Shown: positions 15,157 to 28,300 of the stretch, piece by piece
Layout of the letters: every line of letters starts with the position of its first letter
How positions within the stretch are numbered: the stretch's first letter is position 1
Assembly (NCBI GenBank): GCA_001586965.3
Contig: LUCW03000070.1
Coordinates: 27,501-82,500 of the forward strand
Reading direction: 5' to 3'
DNA from: Sphaeroforma sirkka
Taxonomy: Eukaryota > Opisthokonta > Ichthyosporea > Ichthyophonida
DNA length: 55,000 bases
Position numbers and translations under genes: made by a program
Notes under the pieces: model-generated
Databases searched by the model: none
What the model was told of the DNA's origin: nothing
The model's input: only the letters and a program-made list of their open reading frames with translations

Positions 15157-18100
15157 ATGATGAGCAAGGGGTTATTAAGGTTACTCCTCGTGGTCTTGCT
15201 AGCGCTCTGTGTCTTTGCCTCCGCGGAGAGTACCGAGGCTAGTGATGATTCACCAGCGGTCGAGAGTACGGAGGAAGCCGCGGTCGACGCCGCTAAGTGT
15301 CACGGAACAGAATGGTATGTATTCATAAATATGACTTTATTTGCAGAGTGGACTCTTCGTTTCTAGGTTATTGGTTGGTTGGTTGTACACATCGCGGTGG
15401 TGTTGCAGTGGCCTGACAAGCATGGATACACACGATCACTTCTGTCAGTTGGAGGTTTTGAAGCCCTTTCAATATCGCCACATTTGATATCTTTATGAAC
15501 GAATGCAAATAAAGTCTTTGCTTGTTCTGGTACAAGTTATACTCATTGATTCCTTTCTTTTCATACGCACGATATTTCAGTGTTGTACTCGATGGAATGA
15601 CTGAGGAAGAAACCGCCGCTCTACTCAAGGGCTCGGAAACCCATGTCTTTGAGGCTGAAGTGAACAAGATGATGAAGCTGATTATCAACTCACTCTACAA
15701 GAATAAAGAGATCTTCTTGCGTGAACTCATCTCTAACGCGTCTGATGCCATCGATAAGATCCGATTCCTAGCGCTTACCGATTCGGATATTCTGTCGACA
15801 GACTCCGAGTTCAAGATCAGCATCCGGGCCGATCCCGAGAAGGGCGTTCTGCACATCCAGGACAACGGTGTAGGTATGTCTCTAGAGGACCTTCAGAACA
15901 ACCTCGGAACTATTGCCAAGTCTGGTACCGCCGATTTTATGGAGGCCGTATCCAAGGGTGACGCGAACAGTTTGATTGGTCAGTTCGGTGTTGGGTTCTA
16001 CTCGGCTTTCCTGGTGGCTGACAGCATTGTGGTGACCACGCGAAAGGCTGGTGATGAGCAGTACATCTGGGAGAGTGATTCCTCACAGTACTCGATCACC
16101 AAGGATCCTCGGGAAGGCGATGAACACAAGCTAGTGCGTGGTTCGGTAGTGTCCTTGTACCTTAAAGACGAGGAGAAGGACTACCTTAAGGAGTCGACGT
16201 TGAGAGATATGGTATCCAAGTACAGTCAGTTTGTTAGCTTCCCCATCATGCTGCAGGTGCAGAAGGAAGTGGAGGTCGAGCCCGAACAGATTGCGACCGA
16301 AAAGGTCGACGGAGAGGATGGTGATGATGTTGATGTGGAGATTGAGGTTGAAGACGAGGATAAGACTGAGCTTCCCAAGGAAACCAAGACAGTCACAGAA
16401 TACGAACAGCTGAACACAGTCAAGCCCATCTGGACTCGCAGCGCCAAGGAGATCTCGGATGAGGAGTACGTGGAGTTCTACAAGCTTGGATTCGGCAACA
16501 CTGAGGAGCCGTTGGCGTACACACACTTCACGGCCGAGGGAGAAATCTCGTTCAACAGTATGTTGTTTATCCCCAAGAAGGCTCCCCAGGCACTGCTGCA
16601 ACAATATGGAAATGCCGCGGCAAAGATCAAGCTGTTTGTACGCAAGGTGTTTATTACCGATGAGATGGATGATATCCTTCCCAAGTGGTTGTCGTTCATT
16701 GTGGGTCTGTTGGACTCGGATGATCTGCCCCTGAATGTATCGCGAGAGACACTGCAGCAACACAAGCTGCTCAAGATTATGAAGAAGAAGCTTGTACGCA
16801 AAGCCTTGGAGCTTATGAAGAACCTTGCCAAGGCTGACGAGGCGGCGGCAGCTGACGGAGAGGAGGACTCAGAGGTCAAGGAGGGCGAGAGCAACAAGAA
16901 CAAATACATCGAATTCTGGGAGGAGTTTGGGTTGTTCCTGAAGTACGGTGCTATGGAGGACAAGGCCAACCAGGCCAAGATTGTCAAACTGCTACGCTTT
17001 AAGAGTTCGGCTGACCCCGAGGAGTATATCTCATTCGAGCAGTACGTGCAACGCATGAAGCCCAAGCAGGAGAAGCTGTTCTTTATCACTGGTACCGATA
17101 TCGAGGATGTGACCAACAGACCCGTTGTCGAGAAGCTGATCCGCAAGGGATACGAGATCATCTACGCTATCGAGCCCGTGGATGAGTACCTATTCCAACA
17201 CGTGACGGAATACGAAGGCAAGAAGTTCCAGGACGTATCCAAGCCCGGAGTGGAGCTGGAGAAGAAGGGTAAGAAAGGGAAGGCCCACCAGAAGGAGCTC
17301 ACACAGCAGTACGACCCACTCACCAACTACATCACCAAGCTCTTCAAGGAAGACGTAGAGACGGTCCGTCTCTCTGAGCTGCTCGATCAGTCGCCTGCGG
17401 CACTGGTCACGGGCCAGATGGGGCTGAGTGGTAACATGCAGCGCTTGATGAAGGCGCAGAACCGAGGTGATCCCATGATGGACTTCTACATGAGCCGTAA
17501 GCCTATACTGGAGCTCAACCCCAGACACCCCATTGTCCAGGAGCTGTTGAAGCGTGTGGAGCCTCTCGATTCGGACGAGAACGATCCGGCGGTGGATGAG
17601 ACCGCGCGTGTCCTGTTGGATACAGCGGCCCTGAGATCCGGATATGACTTGGAGGTATGTTGTGTGGATTACGGTAGTCTTGTTGCATGGGGGGTTGGTT
17701 TTGTATGTTATAGTTGCTTTGTCGCTTGATTGAGTTGTGTACATGTGGTTCCATGCTTTCACACGCACAAATGGCTAGGATTAGCGATCTTCTAAATTAG
17801 ATTAGATGTACGCCTGTTGAATTTCACTCCGAGGTTACGCCTGACGTGTTCGTTGTGCGAGTCTGCATTCCTGCTCTATACCTTTACTATTGAGCCGATT
17901 GGCGCAGTATAACACATGTCCACACATTGGCGTGCGCCCAATTTTCTGTACGTGAATGCTTCAGTCTAGCGTGTTGCAATATTTGCTGCTACGTGTTTTC
18001 AAAGTCTCAATTCATGCATGGTTCTTGATGATTGCTGCCTCGTAATACATGTACAAATACAGTTAGTGATACAATATAGTTAGTGACCACTCTCCATCTT

Positions 18101-18507
18101 GTATTTCACTTTATAGTATGAATATCACAACTTTCTGCCCTTTATTCCGTCGTATTCTTAACTATAAACATCTTGTCACATGCTTAATACTCATTCATAC
18201 TCTTTGCAATCTTAAACAGGACCCCGTTTCGTTTGCCAGTTCCGTAGAGAAACTTCTGCGCATGCGCATCGATGTGCCCCTCTCCGCAGAGGTCGATGAC
18301 GAGGTCGAGTTTGAGGACGACGAGGAGGAAGAGGTTGTCTCCGACTACGACAGCGACAGTGAGGAAGACGATGAAGAGAGTATGGAAGAGATGATGGCTC
18401 GAATCAATAGCATGGAAGGTATGGAGGGCATGAAGATGATGAACGCAGAGGACTTTGCGGATGCCGGAGAGTTTGGCGACACGCCGAGTGAGCACGAGGA
18501 GTTGTAA
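15157..18507 (+). CDS. HSP90B1: Endoplasmin / GRP94, ER-lumenal HSP90 chaperone, three exons
   Basis: Exons 15157-15314, 15581-17654 and 18220-18507 join in phase to give 839 aa. The ATG is followed by a second ATG and a strong signal peptide (LLRLLLVVLLALCVFASA). The HSP90 family signature NKEIFLREL is at about residue 94, followed by the ATP-lid motifs DNGVGM and IGQFGVGFYSAF. An acidic linker (EIEVEDEDK region) separates the N and middle domains, as in GRP94. The middle and C-terminal domains are complete. The C-terminus is a long Asp/Glu-rich tail ending in HEEL, a KDEL/HDEL-type retrieval signal. GRP94 is an ATP-driven chaperone for secreted and membrane clients in the ER lumen. Exon 3 is mostly the acidic tail. 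No frame damage is seen. Identification is very secure; only the choice between two adjacent ATGs is open. Confidence 0.97.
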
Positions 18508-21500
18508 GGTGGCGAGCTTCCTGTGTACGTATGCGTATGCAGTACTGTGTAGTTAGAGATGAACGGACCCTGACTGTGGAAAGGTTAGAGAGAATGGTGT
18601 ATGGTGTGTGCTGTGAGACGAAGCAGTTACTGATTGCTGATTGCGGGTATCTCAATATATGTATATATATGTATATATGTATATATGTATATCTATATCG
18701 GGATGGGTACTAGTTGAGTGTCACACACACGAGGAGCGGAGCATAAGGCGCACATACGTCGAAACAAAAGACTTCTGACGCGTAGTAAATTCGCTCCGTA
18801 CACGAGAAACCCCCGAATATGACTTGTGCGGGAAATCGTGAGTGGAACAAAACAACAACAGCCACCAGGCACTACCAGGGCGGATTTAAAGCTTTGTGTG
18901 CGAAAATAGGCTGGAGATTGACATTTGAAAAAATAAAAGGAATCTTAAAAGTATTACTTACTGTCTATACTGTCTTCGCTATTGAGAAATCTATCGCTTC
19001 TCGTTGTTTTGAATCCTCTCTATTCGCCAGACTATTGGTATATACGTGTCACACGCCTATGAGACCCCCGATAGTGCGAAGCCTATGCACATATGTGCAA
19101 TACGTTATCAGTTATGGCGTGGTATAAATTGAAAGCTAGTGTGACAGAACATAGGTTTGTCGGGATCTGCTGTTCAGGCTGATCTACACTCTAATATTTA
19201 ACTTGAAACCAGGTAAAGAACAATCCTCTTTTAAAAAACAATTAGCATGAGGCTATTAAAAATTCCTGGCCTTATAAAATAGACAAAAAACTGGATGTAT
19301 ATATAAGGACGTCTTCAATTAGTGCTTATACAGAATCAATGTACTATATTTGTTCAAATAGTTACGGTAATTCGGTACATACATATGGTCATGAGTTCTA
19401 TTGCTGCTAATTCATTATCTCGTTAATTTCTTTATTGGCGTGATTTAGACCTATGCCGGTTCATCCGGATTTTTTAGATATTAATGTGGCCGTTGTCAGA
19501 ATGAATACCAGCAACAACCACGATGGAGTTCTACGTTTTTTAAAGCGCGGCTCGAAATCAATTCGAAATAGGAATTTCAAAGCAGAATTTGGATTTCTTA
19601 TAGTGCAGAGGTCAATACGAGAAATCGCGCTTCAGTGCTCAAAATTCAAATATGCATTCATATTGTACGTGTTCAGAGAAAATCCAGTTGGTGCTTCTGA
19701 CGAAAACAGCTCAGCTAGAACTGGAACATACAGACAACTATAAGCTCACCCAGATAGACTGATACAAATGTATAACATAATGCTGTGCTGTACTACATAC
19801 GATGTAGTACTCTTGAAAATTTATTTTCTTTTCGCTCAAAATTCAAATATGCATTCATATTGTACGTGTTCAGAGAAAATCCAGTTGGTGCTTCTGACGA
19901 AAACAGCTCAGCTAGAACTGGAACATACAGACAACTATAAGCTCACCCAGATAGACTGATACAAATGTATACGTATGTAGTACTCTTGAAAATTTATTTT
20001 CTTTTCTTTCGTCCCCCCACCCCATTGGTTGTGATACCATGTACTCAGTAAAGGCCAGTTGTGTGTTGCCTATTGAATTATCGATCTCGGCTTACAAAGT
20101 CTGTCGATGCAACTTATATCTGTCGGTCTCTTGAGGAATTTGGTGTGGCTCTGAGGAATTCGGGATGCATGATACATATCCGAAATGCATCCCTAAATCC
20201 CGATTTTCCGGCTTGAAAATCCTATGTTCTCATCTAAGTCGTCTCCGGTTAATCTGGGCTCAATCTCATCAGTATGAGTTTCAGTATTATAAATCTTGAT
20301 TTTTTTTTTTTGACATTTGTTGTGTACCCTTTCGGGATTGTGAATCAGCGCATAGTGGTATGTAATGTAACATTCTCGCGTTTCGCGATGTTAATATGCA
20401 AGCACTGCAAATGCTATTCTAAGTGAAGGTAGTATAATGTATCTAAGATAGCGGCTGTGTACACACACTTCTATATAGCTTCTATCAAACACCCGATTAG
20501 AAGCTCTCCCAAGCGACTATCATGTCCTGAACTTCAGGATCATCGAGGCGAGTCAGTAAGGAAAGGGAGTGAGTGAACGCAATGGAAATAGAATAAGTTT
20601 CGAGCAAGCGCCCACAACTCACACACCTATCCAATAGCACACACAAACCCCTCACCTTACCGGGTGTTGACCCGATTCTCATGAATCGAGCTTATCACCA
20701 TCCAACCACATTCCGTTTCACAATCCAGAGAAAATCGAAAATATTCTTCTCCAATCCACAAGTTCAAGTCGGCGGCTGGCTTGGTATAATCATCCCTGTG
20801 CGACATTACATCCATCCTGTGAACACAATTCACGCACCCACACAAGCCACACAAAACGAGTAAATCAGGACTACAAAGTTTACATGTACGAAAAACAGAA
20901 AGGTAGCATGATTGGGTTCTTATTACACGACAACGGACACAAAACACATACAACAATAACATGGGTATTTAACTTCATGTACGAAGATAGGAGTACACAA
21001 AAACGAGTTTGATTTCTTCCACATCATCGCACACGCATGCGTACATAAAGATAAAGGTACATCGTTTATGTACCAAATAAGGTCCAGAAATATACAGTAA
21101 TCAAAGCCGTCCACCCACGAGGGCATATAAATGTACGTATACGTGCATATATACGTATATACCAAATGTACGTTATATTTACACATACACGCACAATTGC
21201 AATTTGCATACAATTTAAAAACGAATCATATATGCATGAATTCGCATATAAATACATACAGATCCAAGGATGTTGAAGTATATATTTACATATAAATATA
21301 CATTTACAAATGTATTCATATGGATTCGAACATACATACAGGCACACCAATATATATTTACCGGTCATATTCCAACGTATATGTAGATATACAAGAGAGG
21401 TTTCTTTGAAATAAACATCCGGAAGGAAATGACGAATGTAAATATTGCAACACACACATACATATATACATACACATACAACAGCCATAACGTGTATACA

Positions 21501-22329
21501 TACACGTACGATCGAATATTGTAATGCCATCCACCATTGGAATGCGTATACATTCATGTGAGTGTATGAGCATTTAAAAATGACGCACGGAATCGAGTTT
21601 GATTGTTGTAGCACAAGTAATTCCATATAGAAATAAATAAGCACATGCATGTTATAAAGCAAAGACAGATAAACACATAGTACGTACACAGTTCACAAGA
21701 TCACGACCAATACACATAGGTACCACAACCAGAAAAGAAACAGGGGAAAGAGAAAGAACGGGATGCCACAACCATCCCGTTGAGTTGTTGATGTCGGTTT
21801 AGAGTATAATCACGGATTGAACATTTGCAGCATAAACGCTAAGTATGATTTAAATGCGACACAAGTGCGTTCTAGTTAAGGGGCTCCGGTGGATTACGCG
21901 CAAGTGCATTGATGGTCTATTAACTTTGTAGTTGATGGACGATAAATAGCGCAAAAAGAAACCGAACTTAGTTACAGTCGAAGGTGAGGTGCATATGTGT
22001 CGCACATCTTTGAGCAGATAAGGCTACGTATAGGTACCCTATGTGCGGGTGACAGGATGTACGGTCACTACACAAATTTCAATTCTTACGGAAGAGAATC
22101 CAAATTTGGAAGTAGGTATGCTACGTGTCATTCTCCAAAGGACTTGTACGATGAACGCTTTACCACGCACACCAAACATGCAGCATATACAACACGATTC
22201 TGAAACATAGTATACAACACATTCATATATATATATATATATATACATATATCTAGAAGAGAAAACTTTGCGAATGAATGAGAGATGATAGGCGAGGGGA
22301 AGGAGCAGGGAAATGGCGAGGCACCTTGA
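18508..22329. other. Convergent spacer between GRP94 and the ZFC3H1-like gene
   Basis: It holds both 3' ends and a 197-bp tandem duplication (19637-20005). Open frames at 18819-19127, 19453-19743, 20497-20962 (minus) and 21066-21689 (minus) show no conserved motif. The last is rich in TATG/TACA repeats and looks like chance. A short TA run lies near 22226-22246. Confidence 0.5.
19637..20005 (+). repeat. Direct tandem duplication, unit about 197 bp
   Basis: The segment starting GCTCAAAATTCAAATATGC at 19637 recurs at 19834. Both copies continue through CAGTTGGTGCTTCTGACG and end with ACTCTTGAAAATTTATTTTC. Copy 2 lacks about 25-30 bases after the ATACAAATGTATA segment. The rest is nearly identical. 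No coding role is seen. Confidence 0.92.
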
Positions 22330-25300
22330 TCAGTCTCCGGAAACGCTCTCGGCACTGGTATCCGTGGGAGCTGTGGCATTATCAGCATTTATCCGCGGTG
22401 CCTCATTATATTGGTCCTCGCATTCTTGTGTGTTTGTACTTGACTTCGTAGTCGTGTCTGTGTCTATGCTGGTACTTCCAATGATCACACCCCGTGCTAT
22501 AGCCGCACGCATGACATCGGTGATGGCTGCTTGGTGGTTGCTGCCGTGTGAGATGGCGACAAAGTCTAGGTTCTCGAAATCTAACCAATTCTGCCACAGT
22601 GCGGCACACAAGGGCAGACTACCCACGCCTAAGTAGAAGGTATAAGTGATACAATGGGGGGTGGGTGGGTACGATACACTGCTTGTGTGAATCATGCCTG
22701 AGTAGAAGGTATAAGTGATACAATGAGGGGTGGGTGGGTACAATATACTGCCTGTGTGACCCATGCCCGAGTAGAAAGTATAAGTGATACAATGAGGGGT
22801 TGATGGGTACGATACACTGCCTGTGCGAACCATGCCTGAGTAGAAGGTATAAGTGATACAATGAGGGGTTGATGGGTACGATACACTGCCTGTGCGAACC
22901 ATGTCTGAGTAGAAAGTATAAGTGATACAATGAGGGGTGGGTGGGTATGATACACTGCCTGTGTGAGCCATGCCTGAGTAGAAAGTATAAGTGATACAAC
23001 GAGGGGTGGGTAAATACGAAGGGTATTGGCTGTATAGCGGTACAATGTAGCTGTCTGTATGCATATATACATGCATGGACTTAAAGAAGGACACGATACA
23101 TAACAATACAGACACAGTATCATACACAAATCAAGTAGAGCGCACATATACCCCATACTATACGGATAATCATGGTGACTTGTTGGCGTATGCAAGTATG
23201 CCTACCTGCACTGTACAGCCATCTGGCTTCCTCAATCTTCTTCTCGTTAATCTCTAAAGCCGCAGCCATCCGCCAGGCTACAAAGAACTGGGGACAGGCG
23301 CGTACCAACCGTCCGAGAATGTTATGTGCCTTCTGTACGGCGCCTGCTTATGAAAAAGTTATACGAGAGGTAAATATCAATGACTGTCATGATAAGGCAA
23401 TTGTTTCAGCTATGTGCATATATACATATATACATGCAGTCATTTAATAGGATTTCAAAACACACATATGACCATATTTGAAGATATAGACTAGGTTTTC
23501 AGTATAGGGTATCGCAACGTACGCGTTAACATCAAACTTGACGACAAGCATATCCCACTATAAATGGTAATACATTAATTGCAAATCAAGTTAGAAGTAC
23601 ATATGCAACAGAGAACTCCACAAAAAAAATAAAAGCTAGATATCTACAACGACGAGCGAGTATTTAGCTATACATAAAAGAAACTGTAAATATACGTACC
23701 TATACTGTACTGATAATACGCTGCCTTGAGGAAGATGGATGGATTGTCGGGCTCCAAACGAAGAGTGCTTTCGAACACTAAGCTCCATCGCTTCTCCGGT
23801 AGACAATTGAAGAAGTAATCTAGTACTTTCCCAGAGAATCTGAATGTAGGTGGAAGGATGCGTGAGTATATACTTCGGCAGCAAATAATAACTGTAGCAC
23901 TAGAGAGAACTTTTTTTAACGATAAAATAAATAAAGGGATCTGGTCACAGTTATAGAGGAATGAGTAAAAATCCTATACATTGAGTTGATAGTTGGGACA
24001 TTTATTATTCCGTTCCCACAGGTTCGGCGATCACAGCGATACGCGAGGGATATTCAACAGAAGTAGCGGGTAGAAGAGAAATATAGTCCGTCTCCCAGCC
24101 TAATACACTAGCATAGCCAACAATCACTGCAATGGATGTGGCAAACGGTCTATCGCCGGTGGTGGGGTTTTAGCACGACGCCTACCGAGCACATCCTGGA
24201 ATTTATACGTAAAAACAAAACATATATACGCACATACACCATAAATACATACATAAATACCTATATACATACATATTCAAACAGACGGATTCTCACTTTA
24301 CCACGTAAACATAGTGAGTTAGTCGATATATATACCTATAGTCCTTCTCCCGGCCCAGCCCACTAGCATATCCATAGCTCGCTGCAATGGATGTAGCAAA
24401 CGGTGTCATTGCTGGTGACGGGTTTCGGACACGGCATCTATTAAGAACATCCTGTATCTTGGACTGATACACTGTCAGTTCAGTACACTCGGGGTCAGGG
24501 ACTTCACGCCGTTTCTGCGTGTCGCAGAGATATTCGATGTAGTCTATGTACACCTGTGAGTGAAGGGAAATCATGAATACGGCAATTAGTATATTTGTAC
24601 TGAGTGTGTATGATATATGTTTTCATCAGAACATCCACACGTGCCTACAAGCAAGTCCGATCGTGGAAATGGCCCATTTTTCACTATCAATATATATATA
24701 AATACAATTGAGAAAATAGCACATACCATATACACTTCTTCCTAGCTGAATTTCCTCAAATATACAGATACATAATTTATATCGACATACATACTCGTCC
24801 TGGCTGGTAGTGCCATTTCATGTGACTCATAATTCACACACAGACCTAGCGAGCAGGACCTGCACTAGCCAGTGAGCACGACAAAAGCCACATCCCATCT
24901 CCACACCACCTTGCACATTGTCCAATCCCGTACTATACCACGAATGCGATCACTCTTGATATACTTAAATACACATCCCAAATCTCCATACACACTACTC
25001 TTGATATACCTAAACACACATCCCAAATCTCTATACACACTACCCTTGATATACCTAAATACACATCACAAATCTCTATACACACTTCTCTTGATATGTT
25101 TAAATACACATACCAAATCTCTATACACACACCTGACGTGCTGGGCTCCCACTCTGCAGTGTGACCAAAGCGAGATCGTACGCCACCTCAACGCCATCTT
25201 GCTCCACATATGCTTCCTCATTCAAAGCTCCGTTACTCTCCGCACCCGTTGCCAACTGCAGGTACAGACAGTAACACTGCCACAGGGCTGCGTCCTGCCT

Positions 25301-28300
25301 ACGCACACTCACAGACGAACTCGCCGCACAGTTCGGTACCAAGGTAGGCAGCTTGGTGTCATACGCGACAGGCAAGCCCAGCAGGGCACGGTAGAGGGTG
25401 GCTACGTCCATGCATTTTCCCGCAGTATCAGTGGTGATGGTCTGTGAGACCAGGATGTCTCTGTCATGGCTGTAGTGCACCCGCGCACACACGGTGAGCA
25501 GGGTGAAAGCTTTCTCCGCATCTCCACACGCCAGACTCCACCGCACATACGCGTATAGCACCCGTGGTACGTCTGCTATAGACAGTGTGACCTCAGCAAA
25601 GTCTGTACCACTCTTGCTATCACCAGCACCAAGACCAACCAGATCGTTAGTCTGAGCTTCCTGGGCTTGGGATGTTGAAGGGCAGTTCGGTACTGCTTTT
25701 CTTACTGGCAACTCGGCCAACCCCGTTCGCCCACACGCCACGCCTATAACATAGTCAAGCAGGCCCGAGGTCTCCTGACAGGCCATACACAGGCGGATGT
25801 ACACCATAACACCTCGTACGCGATCTTCGCTGGCGTGTACTGTCTGTGTTCGCTCTGCTACGGTACTAAACATACGGTTCAACATCTCCAACCCGTCCTT
25901 GAACAGCACCTGATGCGATACCGGGGTTGCCGCGACGCTACCGCCCGCTCCACTGCCGTCAGTATCTGTGAGGTGGACTATCAGCCACACTGCACTCAGA
26001 CACAGTAGAGAACTGAACCTTTCTGCAGCTATTTCTCCTGCTTCACCATGATCCCTATGCCCGTGCAATACTGCCATGGCCGACCGGTAGTGGCCAATTA
26101 ACGATGAATACGCCTGACGCAGCACATTCACTGGTAGTAGAGACCACTCCATCACACTCTCACCCAACAGATTGGGCACGGGCGCATCCTGGGAGTCCAT
26201 ATACAGCGCTACAGGCACAGTATGGAACATCTGCACATGCAGGTAAGTCAGCCACAGCCGCGCAATGTTGCCCGGCCCTAGTCTGTCTGTGATCCCCGCA
26301 AAGACATCGAAGCCCTGCTTAGGCACTATGCTTGTAGCTTGAGCTGGTGATGTGGTTTGTGTGAGAGTACGTGCTCGAGCTTCCGTACCCGTCTTCGCAT
26401 GCGGGTTTGTACGTTCAGAACCAGGCGTAAGCATGCTCTCGCACAGATCTATGGCGGTGGCACGCCGGCCCGTAAACAGATGCAGATGTACAGCATACAC
26501 CGCAAACCGCAGCAGACTATACTCCAACTCCGCCACATTCACAGCCGAATGATGTCCAGAGTCACACTCGTATCCATCCGATCCATGTTCCGTATCAGTA
26601 TCTGGGCTTGGGGATGTCGTGTCTGTACCGCTACTCTCCCCCTCTTCCGAGCCTTCTCCATCTTGCGCAAAGACCCCCTCCAAGACCCCCTGCGCTACAC
26701 TATTAACATCGCTGTCGTCATCGCTCGTGGAACCGTACTCGCCATCGGTGGAGCACATATACTCGTGATCATCCACCTTCATGGCATCTGCAGTGTCCGT
26801 GTTCTCATCTATTAGACCCTCTTCGCGTATTCGTAGCTGCGCTTCGAGCTTAGCTTTTCGGGTTTGTGTGTGTAACTTCTTGGCACGGGCCTGTTCTGCG
26901 AGAGCCCTTATATTCTGCGATTTGGAACGCGTGCTGGCGATGACCAGATTCGGGTCTTGTCTCCGCTGTCCTGTCGTGAGTGGGGTTTGGGTAGTCGCTG
27001 TCGAACCCGATTTTGATTCTGAATTTCGCTTTATATTCGACCCTCGGTTTTTAGCAGCGGTTGAGCTTGCCCGCGTTTCCAGCTTCTCATCGAGGCAGCC
27101 CTAGTGGTAGAAATGTGCGAACACTGATATGTTACGGAATCATGCACCGCCTAGTAAGCTAGAAATGTGCTGGTAAAACATGCATGAAGATTCACATCGT
27201 ATTACCCATTCCAAAAAAGTTTTTACATATATAAACCCATGTTTAAAAATGCTTTCTTATTCTCACCTGGATAGCTTCGTATGCGCGGCAAACAGTCTTG
27301 TACATCTCCGAGTACGAGCTATCAAAGTGTATCAGGTGCCACCACAGCTTGAAGCTCCAAGGCACTAGCCTGACAGCATCTGCATACACCTCAGTGATAT
27401 CATCTTCCTCATCAATGTGTTCTTCGTACAAGGTCAGATACTCGATCCACAGACTCTCGCTATCTCGGTTCAGTTCCAGGCCACGTGAGAGCACGTGCAA
27501 GGATATCCGCGCGGACTGTTTCTCGCGCTGCTCCACGGTTGCCATGGAAACGGTATCGTTCAGTGCAGTGTTGGCGGCGTCTTTCGCAAACTCAATCCAC
27601 AGAGATGTGTCACGTGGGTGTTTCTTCAAAATGGCTTCGAAATCACGTTTTACACCTACAACGATGGATACATCCATATGACGCGTATGACGGTGTAGGT
27701 ATAAGTTTAAACAGCGTACAGAGTACTATATAAGCAGAGAATATTTCAGATGCGGCATTCCAATTCACTCTAACTTGACTACACACCTGAGTTGGCAGAG
27801 TCCCAGTACCGAACTATCTCTTTATCGTCTGTGTTGTCGCGCCTTGCGTTGCCCTTGAGCGTGTGCCCGATCCTCATCGTTGCCTTCGCATCCTCAATGC
27901 GAGCCTCCAGTGCGTCTATGCTGACCTCTCGAGGGTCTAGGCGCTTTGGCTGATGGGTTATATGAGCATGCATAAGAAAAAACGGCCAATAATAAGCCTT
28001 GCACACCACATATGACCCTTAATCCTGAAAGCAGTACATTTGTAGCTAAGAAACAGGTCGTATATTCTTAGATATAAAATTAGCTTCCAACCACTAACCA
28101 CATATCGTGGGCATGGTGTAGGCATAAGCAAATACCTAATAGCGAAGAGGTGTTCACGGAAAAAATAAACTAAAAAATAAACATGACTGAGCGTACACTT
28201 CCATGTGTATATCCACGAGTCTAACCATACGTTCTAATCGTATCACACAGAGCCACTTACCGGTGCAGTGGCATGCTGAGTGCTCGTAGGTGTCCACTTC

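Noticed and set aside
16131..17768. Long minus-strand open frames of up to 227 codons
   Set aside because: They are antisense shadows of the GRP94 coding sequence with no motif of their own. Plus-strand frames at 30796-31896 and 26352-27104 are likewise shadows of ZFC3H1 exons 5 and 12.
21066..21689. Minus-strand frame of 207 codons
   Set aside because: The sequence is rich in TATG, TACA and ACATAC repeats and the translation is Cys/Tyr/Ile-rich without any domain. No splice or start context supports it.
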